A stretch of DNA of 64,000 bases from Sphingomonas zeae (GCF_014197135.1 NZ_JACIFA010000001.1:496001-560000); one strand, 5' to 3'. Positions 1 to 9,074 are shown, counted from the stretch's first letter. Notes: a model not told the origin generated them from the sequence alone. Made by a program: numbers and translations.

Positions 1-322
1 CGGACGGCATGAGATGCTTGACGATGCCGTGCGTTGCGTGGAACCCGGCGATCGCCGCCGGGGCGACGAAGGCGATGGCCACGATCAGCTTCAGCCATAG
101 GGGCCGCACGAACAGGATCGCGAGCTGGCCGACCGCGAGCGTGACGGCAGCCGCGACGAGGCCGGCGAGAATGGCGCCTGGCAGGCCGGCGCCGGTCCCG
201 TGGGCCCAAGCGCCCACGGTCGCGCCAACGAAGGCCGGAAGGGCGAAGACGGCCAGGGTGAACAGCAGCCAGCACAGCACGCCGATGGCGGCGAGTGAGG
301 CGAGGATTGCGAGAATGATCAT
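1..322 (-). CDS. Small hydrophobic membrane protein, truncated at window edge
   Basis: Reading leftwards from an ATG at 322 gives at least 107 codons with no stop before the window edge, so the 3' end is missing. A GGAGG sits 8 bases before this ATG; an in-frame ATG at 337 overlaps that site and is less likely. The product begins MIILAILASLAAIGVLCWLL and is almost entirely hydrophobic, with about three membrane-spanning stretches (roughly residues 2-30, 35-60 and 65-90). I do not recognise the family. It lies with other small genes of the mobile element. Function unknown. Confidence 0.6.
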   Translation of the reverse strand, partial: MIILAILASLAAIGVLCWLLFTLAVFALPAFVGATVGAWAHGTGAGLPGAILAGLVAAAVTLAVGQLAILFVRPLWLKLIVAIAFVAPAAIAGFHATHGIVKHLMPS

Positions 323-463
323 GGTGGTGGCCTCCATGACGATAGGTCTGACGGTCGCGCCTGCCACCACCACCACGGCGCACCCGGACTATAGCGGAAT
401 ATGGCCCCAGCCGGGAGCGGAAATCGCAAGCGACTCCCGCTCGGCGCGGCCTGCTGCGCCCGG

Positions 464-631
464 TCAGGGGGCGAAGGGGTCGATTTCATGAACGATCTCC
501 GAGGCGTCGCCGTCGTATTCGCTGGCGGGCATGACCGAGAGCGTCCCGTCGCCGGCCTGGAAGATGACGATGGCCGCCATCAGGGTGGTGGCGAGGCTGA
601 AAGCGTAGGCGTGAGCGTCGTTGAGGGACAT
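464..631 (-). CDS. Small hypothetical protein (55 aa)
   Basis: The open frame extends upstream to 775, but the ATG at 631 is preceded by AGGAG at 8 bases, so this start is preferred and gives 55 residues starting MSLNDAHAYAFSLATTLMAA. There is one short hydrophobic stretch (about residues 9-25) followed by an acidic C-terminal tail rich in Asp and Glu. The upstream part of the frame is Arg/Cys-rich and looks like GC-rich read-through. It may be a small membrane-associated or phage/plasmid-type accessory protein. I do not recognise the family. Confidence 0.5.
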   Translation of the reverse strand: MSLNDAHAYAFSLATTLMAAIVIFQAGDGTLSVMPASEYDGDASEIVHEIDPFAP

Positions 632-944
632 TTGCTGGGCTCCTGCTGGAGCGGGGGACCATCCCCCGCCGACAGGCGCCCGACGTGTCCGGCCGTGGAC
701 TGCAATCACCGCGCAGGCGCAGCCGCAGCGGCGGCATGCTCGCATAGCCGACCCTTTACGGGTTGATGGCGACAAGTCCGCGGTCGGACCAAGGATCAGC
801 GCTGACAGGCGGAGGTGGTTCTCGCGTCAGGAACCCACATCACTCGCCTCGATGCTCTGCTCTGCTTTGCCTGCACCATGTCCCACTCGGCGCGGCTATT
901 GGCTATGCTGCTGGCGGCAGGCTTGGAGTCGCGAGGAACGAACA
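632..944. other. Intergenic stretch between divergent small genes
   Basis: This stretch separates the minus-strand gene ending at 464 from the plus-strand gene starting at 945. Open frames crossing it are Arg-, Pro- and Cys-rich and have no ribosome binding site, so I take none as a gene. I see no RNA gene or repeat. It presumably carries the two divergent promoters, but no clear -35/-10 pair stood out. Confidence 0.4.
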
Positions 945-1154
945 ATGGCGGAGTTCACAGGCAGAGACCTGCATCTCGTGAAGAAGGCCCTCGCGATCGC
1001 CGTGCTGGCCATCGAACGTCAGCCGGGTCCATTTCAGTCGGCCTCCGACCAGGCGGACATGAAGGTGCTGCTCGATGCGCTGATCGAGAACGACACCGAG
1101 CTCGCGCACTATGCGCGATCCGCCCGGATCGCCGTGACGGGCGAGCCGGATTGA
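945..1154 (+). CDS. Small hypothetical protein (69 aa)
   Basis: The ATG at 945 is preceded by GAGGA 7 bases upstream and opens a 69-residue product beginning MAEFTGRDLHLVKKALAIAV. The frame is open further upstream to 621, but that part is Arg/Cys-rich noise. The product is predicted helical, soluble and slightly acidic, with no cysteine and no membrane segment. It is the only clear plus-strand gene in the first 9 kb. The family is not recognised; proteins of this size and composition are common accessory genes on sphingomonad mobile elements, so function is left open. Confidence 0.6.
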   Translation: MAEFTGRDLHLVKKALAIAVLAIERQPGPFQSASDQADMKVLLDALIENDTELAHYARSARIAVTGEPD

Positions 1155-1219
1155 AAAGCGCGTTTGCGGAAATACGCCGATACGCATCTGCGTAATGGCG
1201 ACAGTGAGAGAAAAGCGAA

Positions 1220-1239
1220 GGCGGCGCTCACGCGCCGCC
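1220..1239 (-). terminator. Perfect 8-bp hairpin at the stop of the DUF2493-like gene
   Basis: GGCGGCGC (1220-1227) and GCGCCGCC (1232-1239) form a perfect stem around a 4-base loop that contains the stop codon of the minus-strand gene ending at 1228. On the minus strand the stem is followed by TTCGCTTTTCTC, a weak T-rich tail. It could act as an intrinsic terminator, with the stop codon inside the hairpin loop. Confidence 0.5.
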
Positions 1240-2151
1240 GAACTTCCAGACCGGGATGCCGAGCTTCTTGGCCTTGTCGGCAAGGTTGTCGTGGATGCCC
1301 GTTCCCGGGAAATGCATCACGCCCTTTGGCACGATCTCCAGCATCTGGTCGTTGCGCTTGAACGGCGCCGCGCGACCGTGCTTCGTCCAGTCGGGCGCGA
1401 AGCCGATCTGCGGCACGTTGCGGTTCTTGGCCCACAGCGACGCAATCTTGTCGGCGCCCTTCGGCGACTTGCCATGGACCAGCACCATGTCCGGATGCTT
1501 CTCATGCACCTGGTCGAGCTTGGCCCAGATCAGCCGGTGATCGTTGAAATCGAGACCGCCGGTCACGACGATCTTCGGGCCGGGGGGTAGCAGCACCTCC
1601 TGATCGGCGCGCTTCTTCGCCATGAGGAAGTCGCGGCTGTCGATCATCGCCGAGGTGAGATTGCGGTGGTTGACCTTCGACCCGCTGCGCGGCAGCCATG
1701 CCTTGCCGACCTGGCGTTCGTAATGCTCGGCCGCCTGGTCGCGCATCAGCTCGAAGGCGTTCTGGCGTTCGATGAGCGTCTTGCCCTCGGCGATCAGGCG
1801 CTCCAGCTCGACCGACTTCACTTCGCTGCCGTCCTGTTCCCGCTGCGCGCGCTTCTGCGCCTGCTCGTTGTCGTCGAGCTCGCGTGCGACCCGCTCGGTA
1901 GCGCGGTGGAAGAGGTTCACGGTCGACCAGAGGAGATCGTCGAGGTCGGGTTCGAGGCGCGTGTCTTCCAGCGTGACGATCAGCGCGTCGAAGATGTCGG
2001 CGACGGCGCCCGCCACCGCGTTGCCGTCGGGCAGGAGCCGTTGATCGGGTTCATCGGCAAAGGGCCGATAGCCATGAAGCTGAAGTTCGTTGAGGACATG
2101 GTCGGTTTGAGAGGATTCGTGGTGCGGTTCGAAGTCGTCATGCGCGTCCAT
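1228..2151 (-). CDS. DUF2493 / SLOG-fold (YspA-like) protein
   Basis: I start this at the ATG at 2151, which has GGAG 6 bases upstream; a GTG at 2208 opens the same frame but lacks such a site. The product is 307 residues. The N-terminal two thirds are charged and helical, with a likely coiled coil rich in Glu, Arg and Gln. The last ~110 residues begin with KIVVTGGLDFNDHRLIW and include a later VHGKSPKGADKIASLWA, the pattern of the DUF2493 (YspA-type SLOG) fold, which is thought to bind a nucleotide-derived ligand. Such genes are frequent on alphaproteobacterial plasmids and ICEs. The actual ligand or reaction cannot be read from the sequence. Confidence 0.8.
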   Translation of the reverse strand: MDAHDDFEPHHESSQTDHVLNELQLHGYRPFADEPDQRLLPDGNAVAGAVADIFDALIVTLEDTRLEPDLDDLLWSTVNLFHRATERVARELDDNEQAQKRAQREQDGSEVKSVELERLIAEGKTLIERQNAFELMRDQAAEHYERQVGKAWLPRSGSKVNHRNLTSAMIDSRDFLMAKKRADQEVLLPPGPKIVVTGGLDFNDHRLIWAKLDQVHEKHPDMVLVHGKSPKGADKIASLWAKNRNVPQIGFAPDWTKHGRAAPFKRNDQMLEIVPKGVMHFPGTGIHDNLADKAKKLGIPVWKFGGA

Positions 2152-2444
2152 GGGATGCTCCGTCGATTGGACCGCGACCGTCGCGGCCTTCATGGCGACG
2201 AAGCCCACGGGCCGGACGGCTCGGCACCCGGAGCGCAGCGCAGGGCTCGATGGCTAAGGCCGGCTATTTTGTCTCGCGATGGAAAGGCCCGCAGGGCCGC
2301 CGGAAAATAGTCGGCCGCCGCCATTGCCGGGCTGGCCGGCTTGTGGGCCGATCGCCCTCTCGAAGGCCGAGGCGCGGTCCCTTAGACGGATCGATGCATC
2401 CGGGCGCGCACGGCGGCGCAGCCGTCACGCCCGTTCCTTGCCGG

Positions 2445-3479
2445 CTATGCCGCCAACGCCAGGAAGCGTGCGACGTCCTGCGGCCCGATCTGAACCCGAG
2501 TCTGACTGCGGAGGGCAGCGCGGCCGAGGGTGCGGAGATCCTCGTTGAAGTCGCCGAGCTGGGGCGAGATGACCATCGCCTCGATCCCGGCCGCGTTCGC
2601 CCGTTCGACCAGGCTGTCCCGCGCACCATCGCCGGCCGGATCATTGTCGCGCAGGATATAGAGCCGGCGCAGTGTGTCGGGGAACAGGATGGCGGCGAGA
2701 TGGGCTGCCGAGAGCGCCGCCATCATCGGCATGTCGGGCAGGACTTGCCGGATCGACAGAACGGTCTCGATGCCCTCGCCGGCCGCCATCACCTCGCTGC
2801 CGAGACCGAAGCGGACTGCATGCCCAAGAAGGTCACCCATCGCCCGGCGCGGGGTGTCCAGAGGCGCCTTGTCGCGGCGTCGCGGATCGAGCCAGGTGCG
2901 ATGCGCCCCGGTGATCCTGCCACGCAGGTCGGTGACGGCCGCGATCATGGCGGGCCAGGTCTCGGTCGGTGAATAGTCGTCGGGCCGGTAGTAGCAGCGC
3001 GGATGGAAATGGAGATTTCCGGTTCCGCGCAAGTCCGTGATCGCGCGTTCGCGCAAATACGACTGCACGAGCGTCCCGGCGATTGGCTGGGACATTGCGA
3101 CAAGACGGCGTGCCGCTTCCGGCGAACCGTGCGGCGCCGGGCCCTGACGCAGGAGCGCCGGTCTCGGCTCTGGCTGCGGCATGCTGAGGAAGGTCCGGGC
3201 CTCGTCGGCGACGTCCTTGAAATCTACAAGGCCGCAGCTTTCGCGTATCACGTCGAGCAGATCGCCATGTTCGCCCGTGGCGGCGTCGGTCCACTTGCCC
3301 GCGGGACCCTTGGGCGAATCCTTCAGCCGCACATACATCGAGCGGCCCGGCGTGTTGCGTACGTCGCCGACGAGCCAGTAGCGGCCCTCGCGCCGGCCTC
3401 TGGACAGGTAGTGGCGGCACACCGCCTCGGCCTGACGGCCGAGACGCTGTGCGAGATCGGATGCGTCCTGGCGAGCCAT
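2445..3479 (-). CDS. Toprim-domain primase-like protein (DUF7146 type)
   Basis: The start at 3479 overlaps the stop of the preceding helicase gene as TGATG, so the two are probably translationally coupled; the longer frame to 3587 is discarded. The product is 344 residues. The N-terminal part (about 20-110) resembles the region preceding the catalytic domain in plasmid and phage primase-like proteins. The Toprim core follows: AAGEGIETVLSIRQVLP supplies the conserved Glu and YILRDNDPAGDGARD the Asp-x-Asp pair. The usual role of this family is DNA replication or repair of the element. No helicase domain is fused to it, and primase activity is inferred from the family only. Confidence 0.8.
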   Translation of the reverse strand: MARQDASDLAQRLGRQAEAVCRHYLSRGRREGRYWLVGDVRNTPGRSMYVRLKDSPKGPAGKWTDAATGEHGDLLDVIRESCGLVDFKDVADEARTFLSMPQPEPRPALLRQGPAPHGSPEAARRLVAMSQPIAGTLVQSYLRERAITDLRGTGNLHFHPRCYYRPDDYSPTETWPAMIAAVTDLRGRITGAHRTWLDPRRRDKAPLDTPRRAMGDLLGHAVRFGLGSEVMAAGEGIETVLSIRQVLPDMPMMAALSAAHLAAILFPDTLRRLYILRDNDPAGDGARDSLVERANAAGIEAMVISPQLGDFNEDLRTLGRAALRSQTRVQIGPQDVARFLALAA

Positions 3480-6400
3480 CACGCCGCCTCCCGCTCGGAG
3501 ATGCGCGCCACCGGATAGGTGTCCAGCAGCTTCGCCAGCACAGCCGGACCGTTGGCGTCGGCGGGGACGAAGAAGCGTAGCTTCCATGAGATGATCTCGC
3601 TGAACAGGCCATAGGCCCGCAGCCGATCGCGCATCGCCTCGGAGAAGCCGGTGAGCTCCAGGCGATGCGCGCTCATGACCCTTGCGCGTCGAAGCTGGAG
3701 ACCTTCCGCAAGGTCGAGGATCGTCGTCCCGTCCATCAGAGCCGTGAAGGCGTGCGCGGGCGACAGCGATGCCGCGCCTGTCGTCGCGGCGTTCGCGGCG
3801 TTCGCGGCCCAGGCCGGGGAGACCCGGCGGCCGATGATACGCTCGCCGGCGTCCGTCTGGAGCCGGTAGACCCGGGTCGACTCGTTGGGGAGCCGCTTCC
3901 AGATCGGCAGGAGCAGGCCAGCGACGATATGGATCGTGCTGTCGGAGAATTCAGGCAGCTCGGCGAGCTCGGCCTCCCAGGCGGCGGCGAAAGCAGCATC
4001 GGCGACTTCCTCCCAATGACTCTCGTCCATCATGCGGAGCGGCGCATAGTGCTGCTCCATCGGTCGGATGAGGCAGACGCGCCGTTCGATCTCGCCGTCG
4101 TCGAGCATCATCGACGGCGCGGGTATCTGCACGGCGGCGCGGCCGGAACGGCCGTTGACGAGGAGCCGCGCGCGGGGGTCAGCGAGATGATGGAGTGCAT
4201 CGGCCAACGGGGTCGGACGGTTGCGTTCGCGCCGCATGATGGTCAGCAGGCGCGTCTCTGCGGAGGTGCCGGGATGGGTATGGATCACCTGGCTGTCGGT
4301 GACCACGAAGCTCTCCGCCTGGAGCGTCTCCAGTCCGACGTCATAGTGGCCGCTGTGGATCGCGCCCTCGATCTTCGCCGTCAGGAGCTGCTCAAAGGCC
4401 GTGAAGAGAACACCTTGTAGGTCGATGGTGAGCGCCAGCAGGCGATTGAGGAAGGTGGTGATCGGCGGCAGCTCGTCCTTGATGCCGTTGTCGTCCGTCA
4501 GCTTGAGGCCGGTGGCGGACTCGAAGCGGTCGAGCGAGCAGCCGTCGACCTTGCCGCGCACGAGCAGAAGATAGAGCTGGCGCAGCGCATCGCGGGCATA
4601 TGGGCTCTCCAGATTGTCCTCGGGCCGGAACAGGCCCTGGCCCCCGGTCTGGCGTTGGCCGCGCGTGATCGCGCCGAGGGTGTCGAGCCGCCGGGCGATG
4701 GTCGAGAGGAACCGCTTCTCGGCCTTCACGTCGGTGGCGATCGGTCGGAAGAGCGGCGGCTGCGCCTGATTGGTGCGGTTGGTGCGACCGAGGCCCTGGA
4801 TCGCCGCGTCGGCCTTCCAGCCAGGCTCAAGCAGATAGTGGATGCGCAGGCGCTGGTTCCTGGCGGCAAGGTCGGCGTGGTAGCTGCGGCCGGTGCCGCC
4901 GGCGTCGGAGAAGACGAGGACGCGCTTGTCATCGTCCATGAACGCGGCCGCCTCCGCGAGATTGGCGGACGCCGCCCTGTTCTCGACGGCAAGGCGCTCG
5001 CCGCGTCGGACGACGCGGCGCGACCGCCCTGTCACCTCGGCGACAACGTCCGTGCCGAAGCGCTGGACGATCTGGTCGAGCGCCCCTGGGACGGGGGGCA
5101 GCGAGGCGAGCCGTTCGATCAGTTCGTCGCGCCGGGCCACGGCCTCTCGGCTCTCGACGGGCTGGCCGTCGCGATAGACCGGCCGCGACGACAGATTGCC
5201 CTCGCTGTCCGAGAACGGCTCGTAGAGCAGGACCGGGAAGGATTGGGCGAGATAGTCCAGCACATATTCGCGAGGGGTGATGTCGACGCGCACGTCGTTC
5301 CATTCCTCGGTCGGGATCTCGGCCAGGCGACGTTCCATAAGGGCTTCGCCCGTAGAGACGATCTGGATGACGGCGGAGTGGCCGTCCGTCAGGTCCTGCT
5401 CGATCGAGCGGATCAGCGTCGGCGTTTTCATGCTGGTCAGGAGGTGGCCGAAGAAGCGCTGCTTGGCGCTCTCGAAGGCTGAGCGCGCAGCCGACTTGGC
5501 CTGCCGGTTCAGCGTACCGCTGTCCCCGGTGATGTTGGCGGCCTGCATCGCGGCGTCGAGATGATTATGGATGATGGCGAAGGCGCCGGCATAGGCATCG
5601 TAGATGCGGGTCTGCTCGGGCGTGAGCTGGTGCTCGACCAGCTCGTATTCGACGCCGTCGTAGGAGAGCGAGCGGGCCGTGTAGAGGCCGAGTGAGCGCA
5701 GGTCGCGGGCGAGCACCTCCATGGCCGCGACGCCGCCATTCTCGACCGCTTCGACGAATTCGGCGCGGTTGGCGAAGGGGAAATCTTCGCCGCCCCACAG
5801 GCCGAGCCGCTGGGCGTAGGCGAGATTGTGGACGGTGGTGGCGCCGGTCGCCGAGACATAGACGACGCGGGCATTCGGCAGCATGTGCTGGAGCCTCAGC
5901 CCCGCACGGCCTTGCTGCGATGGGGCGACGTCGCCCCGTTCTCCCTTGCCGCCGCCGGCGTTCTGCATCGCGTGGCTCTCGTCGAAAATGATCACTCCGT
6001 CGAAATCGGAGCCCAACCATTCGACGATCTGCTTGACGCGCGAAAGCTTTTCGCCGCGGTCGTCGGATCGTAGCGTGGCGTAGGTGGTGAAAAGGACGCC
6101 TTCCTCAAGCCGGATCGCCGAGCCCTGGGGGAAACGCGACAGCGGGGTGACCAGCAGGCGCTCCATGCCGAGGGCCGACCAGTCGCGCTGCGCGTCTTCG
6201 AGCAGCTTGTCGGATTTGGAGATCCAGACCGCCTTGCGGCGGCCCTGAAGCCAGTTGTCGAGAATGATGCCGGCCGACTGGCGGCCCTTGCCGGCGCCGG
6301 TGCCGTCGCCGAGCATGAAACCACGACGGAAGCGGACCGCCTTCGGCGCGTCGTCCGGCGCGGCGGTGACGAGATCGCCGGTCTCGTCCACGGTCCAGGC

Positions 6401-7825
6401 ACCGGCGAGATATTCGCTATGGGCATCGCCAGCGTAAATCACCGTCTCGAGCTGGGCGTCGGAGAGGATGCCGTCGGTGACGATCGGCGCCGGCAGCGTC
6501 GGTCGGTAGCTCGGCTTTGGCGGCGCGACCGAGGCCATGGCGGCGGACTGGACCAGCTTGGTCGGATGCGGCTGCGCGCCGGCGATGCGGATCGACTGGA
6601 GCGCATAGGCCTCGTAGATCGAGTCCGACAGGCGGCCGCTTTCCGGGGGCGTCCAGTCGATGGTCTCATAGGCGAGCGGCACGCCTTGAACCTCAGCGAT
6701 GCGGCGGGCGGGTTGGGCCGTCGCCGTGCGGGCGAGATAGCCCCGCACCGTGCGCGGGGTGGGGGCCGCCGTCGCGGCGGGACGCGCGATCGAGACCGGC
6801 AGGCGCGCGGGGATCTGCGCGCCGATCCAGCCGAGCAGCGTCGCGACATCGGGCGCGGTGCCGGCGGAGGCTGGGAACCGCTCGGGGTCGTCGGCCGGCG
6901 CCTTGTCGATGACGGTCAGGCGGGTCTCGATGGTCGTGCCGTGCTTGGCATAGACCGAACCGGCGACCGCGGCGGTGAACACGACGCGCCCACGCCCCTG
7001 CAGACGGACGAAGGCGTCCCGCCAGGCCGGAAGCTCGGGCGAGAAGTTCGCGCCGGTGATGGCGACCAGGCGCCCGCCATCGGCCAGCCGGGCGAGCGCG
7101 GAGGCGATATGCCGGTAGGCGGCGTCGGCGACGCGGCCGGAGACGTTCGCCATCACGGAGAATGGCGGGTTCATGATGACGATGCTCGGCGCGGCGGCCG
7201 GATCGAGATGGTCGTCGATCTGGGCCGCGTCGAAGCGCGTGACGGACACGGCCGGAAAGAGAGAGGCGAGAAGATCGGCGCGGGTCTCAGCCAACTCGTT
7301 GAGGATGAGCGATGCACCCGCAGTCTCGGCGAGGACGGCGAGCAGCCCGGTGCCGGCGGAGGGCTCGAGCACACGGTCGGCCGGCATGAGTGCAGCGGCC
7401 GTCATCGCAGCGAAGCCGAGCGGGACCGGCGTCGAGAATTGCTGGAAGGCCTGGGCCTCCTCGGATCGGCGGGTATGGGTCGGGAGCAGTCCGGCGATCT
7501 TGGCGAGCGCGGCGAGCCGCGTAGCCGGCGATGCGGATTTGCGGAAGATCGCCTTTCCGTATTTGCGCAGGAACAGGACCGTGGCGGCCTCGCACGCGTC
7601 GTAGGCGGTCTTCCAGTCCCAGGCGCCGGCTGCGTCGGACGCGCCGAACGCCGCCTGCATGGCGGTGCGCAGCGTCGCCGCGTCGACCGATCGGCCTTGT
7701 TCAAGATGCGGGAGGAGATGCCGGGCGGTGGCGAAAACGGCCGCAGCAGGAGCGCAACCGGAGACAGACAGAGGCGTGGCGGCCGGTTCGGCCGCGACAA
7801 GCGGAGCTTGGAGCATGGAGGTCAC
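3479..7825 (-). CDS. DNA methylase-helicase fusion, strawberry-notch type
   Basis: This 1448-residue protein has two enzymatic parts. Residues about 130-310 form a class I methyltransferase domain: VLEPSAGTGLL (152-162) is the SAM site and NPPF (219-222) the N6-adenine methylase catalytic motif. Residues about 440-1100 are a superfamily 2 helicase/ATPase with a Walker A GDGTGAGKG (506-514) and a DESH box (615-618). The later GLGRTNRTNQAQPP is typical of the strawberry-notch helicase C-terminal domain. Such fusions occur on ICEs and plasmids of alphaproteobacteria. A role in modifying or remodelling element DNA, for example against host restriction, is inference. The start is either a GTG at 7825 or an ATG at 7816; neither has a clear ribosome binding site. 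A conserved leader hairpin lies just upstream. Confidence 0.85.
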   Translation of the reverse strand: MTSMLQAPLVAAEPAATPLSVSGCAPAAAVFATARHLLPHLEQGRSVDAATLRTAMQAAFGASDAAGAWDWKTAYDACEAATVLFLRKYGKAIFRKSASPATRLAALAKIAGLLPTHTRRSEEAQAFQQFSTPVPLGFAAMTAAALMPADRVLEPSAGTGLLAVLAETAGASLILNELAETRADLLASLFPAVSVTRFDAAQIDDHLDPAAAPSIVIMNPPFSVMANVSGRVADAAYRHIASALARLADGGRLVAITGANFSPELPAWRDAFVRLQGRGRVVFTAAVAGSVYAKHGTTIETRLTVIDKAPADDPERFPASAGTAPDVATLLGWIGAQIPARLPVSIARPAATAAPTPRTVRGYLARTATAQPARRIAEVQGVPLAYETIDWTPPESGRLSDSIYEAYALQSIRIAGAQPHPTKLVQSAAMASVAPPKPSYRPTLPAPIVTDGILSDAQLETVIYAGDAHSEYLAGAWTVDETGDLVTAAPDDAPKAVRFRRGFMLGDGTGAGKGRQSAGIILDNWLQGRRKAVWISKSDKLLEDAQRDWSALGMERLLVTPLSRFPQGSAIRLEEGVLFTTYATLRSDDRGEKLSRVKQIVEWLGSDFDGVIIFDESHAMQNAGGGKGERGDVAPSQQGRAGLRLQHMLPNARVVYVSATGATTVHNLAYAQRLGLWGGEDFPFANRAEFVEAVENGGVAAMEVLARDLRSLGLYTARSLSYDGVEYELVEHQLTPEQTRIYDAYAGAFAIIHNHLDAAMQAANITGDSGTLNRQAKSAARSAFESAKQRFFGHLLTSMKTPTLIRSIEQDLTDGHSAVIQIVSTGEALMERRLAEIPTEEWNDVRVDITPREYVLDYLAQSFPVLLYEPFSDSEGNLSSRPVYRDGQPVESREAVARRDELIERLASLPPVPGALDQIVQRFGTDVVAEVTGRSRRVVRRGERLAVENRAASANLAEAAAFMDDDKRVLVFSDAGGTGRSYHADLAARNQRLRIHYLLEPGWKADAAIQGLGRTNRTNQAQPPLFRPIATDVKAEKRFLSTIARRLDTLGAITRGQRQTGGQGLFRPEDNLESPYARDALRQLYLLLVRGKVDGCSLDRFESATGLKLTDDNGIKDELPPITTFLNRLLALTIDLQGVLFTAFEQLLTAKIEGAIHSGHYDVGLETLQAESFVVTDSQVIHTHPGTSAETRLLTIMRRERNRPTPLADALHHLADPRARLLVNGRSGRAAVQIPAPSMMLDDGEIERRVCLIRPMEQHYAPLRMMDESHWEEVADAAFAAAWEAELAELPEFSDSTIHIVAGLLLPIWKRLPNESTRVYRLQTDAGERIIGRRVSPAWAANAANAATTGAASLSPAHAFTALMDGTTILDLAEGLQLRRARVMSAHRLELTGFSEAMRDRLRAYGLFSEIISWKLRFFVPADANGPAVLAKLLDTYPVARISEREAA

Positions 7826-7852
7826 TTTCAGGAGAGCGGGACACGGATGAGC

Positions 7853-7915
7853 CGCGTCGGCGCTCTCTCTGGACCGGACGGGCTCAAACCCGTCCCGGCC
7901 ATCCTCTCACTCTGA
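7853..7915 (-). promoter_or_regulatory. Leader hairpin, family B, copy 1
   Basis: Upstream of the methylase-helicase gene, GGACGGG (7876-7882) pairs with CCCGTCC (7889-7895) around a CTCAAA loop. It is flanked by CTCTCTCT on one side and ATCCTCTCACTCTG on the other. The same arrangement recurs at 9016-9074 before the next large gene, and a related form precedes the ParB-like and ArdC genes. Position and repetition suggest a cis-acting RNA leader or regulatory site. The radC RNA motif, reported upstream of antirestriction and DNA-modifying genes, is a candidate I could not test. Confidence 0.55.
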
Positions 7916-7975
7916 CTTGGTGCCCTCCGGCGCGGCCTTGCCCTGACGGATGGGGCTCGATGCCGGCGGACCGCG

Positions 7976-8977
7976 TCATGCCGCGCGGGCGTCGAGAGCG
8001 TTGCCGTGGTCTTGAAGGTGATCGGCCATCGCGAGGAACCGACGTCGATCCTCAGCGCCGCGTTTGACGCGAAATGAGGCGTCCACGACATCGTTGACGC
8101 GCACCCATTGGTTCCAGGCGAAACTCCGGCCGAGGCCGACCGTGGTCGCGGTGCTGGGGAAGCGATCGGCCGAGCGGACGAGATCTTCCCAGGAGGCCCC
8201 GAACTGCACCTCGCTGAAGCGGCTATGCCGTCCTGTCAGCGCGTTGCGCTCCAGGACGAGGGCACGCTCGAGAAGATCGGGATAATGGGCGGCCAGCCAG
8301 TAGAGCTCCCAAATCTTCGATGCTGGGCAGAAGAAGCAGGCCGACTTGATCGGCACCATGTGCGCGCCAAGCGTCTCGGCAATGACGCGGATGCAGTCTG
8401 GGCGATCCCATCCGAGCATCTGGAGCGGATAGGCGTAGTCGAAATCCGCATCCGCGGCTGACAGGCGTCGTGACCGCCGCAGATCGGCGCGCCCGCAATC
8501 ATAACCGATGAGCTTTACGATCCGCGCGCCGCGGCGAGCGGCTTCCAGCCAGATCGAGTGCGGCTCGGCCGCGTTCGGGCCCGATGCGGCGCCTTTGATG
8601 GCCTGGTCCTGAGGCTTCTGCTTCCACTTGATCGAGCAGGACTTCAGCCCGAAGGCCAGCGATGGGAGGGTCTCATTGGCCAGGCAATTGCCATAGAGAT
8701 CGCCATAGGCGGTGCCAGGAAGAGTTTGCTTCCGGCAACGAACGATGGCCGGCCAGGACCAGCGCGCGAGCACGGCGTCCATCCGATCGAGATGATCGAG
8801 CGTCGGGGGCTTTTCCGCGGAGGTGTCGGCGAAGGTGATGATGTGCGGGCGCAGCCCGGCGAGCTTCAACGCGATGAGCATGGCGGTTGAGTCGACGCCG
8901 GCGCCATAACAGACGGCAAGCAGGCGGTCGGCGAGCGCAGCGCGCAGCCGACGGCGTTGGTCGAGCATAAGTGGCAT
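7976..8977 (-). CDS. PAPS-reductase-like PP-loop protein
   Basis: The ATG at 8977 has GGAG 6 bases upstream and gives 333 residues; the open frame to 9046 runs into the leader hairpin and is not used. Residues 24-31 (YGAGVDST) match the PP-loop of adenine nucleotide alpha hydrolases, the fold of PAPS reductases. Later segments such as GLKSCSIKWKQKPQDQAIKG and the cysteine-containing FFCPASKIWELYWLA resemble the plasmid/phage branch of this family. Sulfate assimilation is unlikely because no cys genes are nearby. DNA sulfur modification proteins (DndC) share this fold, but no dnd partners are present, so the substrate is unknown. Confidence 0.75.
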   Translation of the reverse strand: MPLMLDQRRRLRAALADRLLAVCYGAGVDSTAMLIALKLAGLRPHIITFADTSAEKPPTLDHLDRMDAVLARWSWPAIVRCRKQTLPGTAYGDLYGNCLANETLPSLAFGLKSCSIKWKQKPQDQAIKGAASGPNAAEPHSIWLEAARRGARIVKLIGYDCGRADLRRSRRLSAADADFDYAYPLQMLGWDRPDCIRVIAETLGAHMVPIKSACFFCPASKIWELYWLAAHYPDLLERALVLERNALTGRHSRFSEVQFGASWEDLVRSADRFPSTATTVGLGRSFAWNQWVRVNDVVDASFRVKRGAEDRRRFLAMADHLQDHGNALDARAA

Positions 8978-9015
8978 GTGCGGCTCCGGAAGGGAGAGCG
9001 GTGGGAGGGCGAGCC

Positions 9016-9074
9016 GGCTCCTCGCTCTCTCGACGGGCGGGCTCAACGCCTCCCCGCCGATCCTCTCGCTCTGG
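9016..9074 (-). promoter_or_regulatory. Leader hairpin, family B, copy 2
   Basis: GGCGGG (9036-9041) pairs with CCCGCC (9053-9058) upstream of the PAPS-reductase-like gene. The loop side carries the same GCTCAA and the flanks the same CGCTCTCT and ATCCTCTCGCTCTG words as the copy at 7853-7915. The stem bases differ between the copies while pairing is kept, which favours a functional RNA over a simple repeat. Confidence 0.55.

Noticed and set aside
6419..7915. 498-residue plus-strand open frame
   Set aside because: It lies opposite the methylase-helicase gene and is Arg/Gly-rich without motifs; typical antisense frame in GC-rich DNA.
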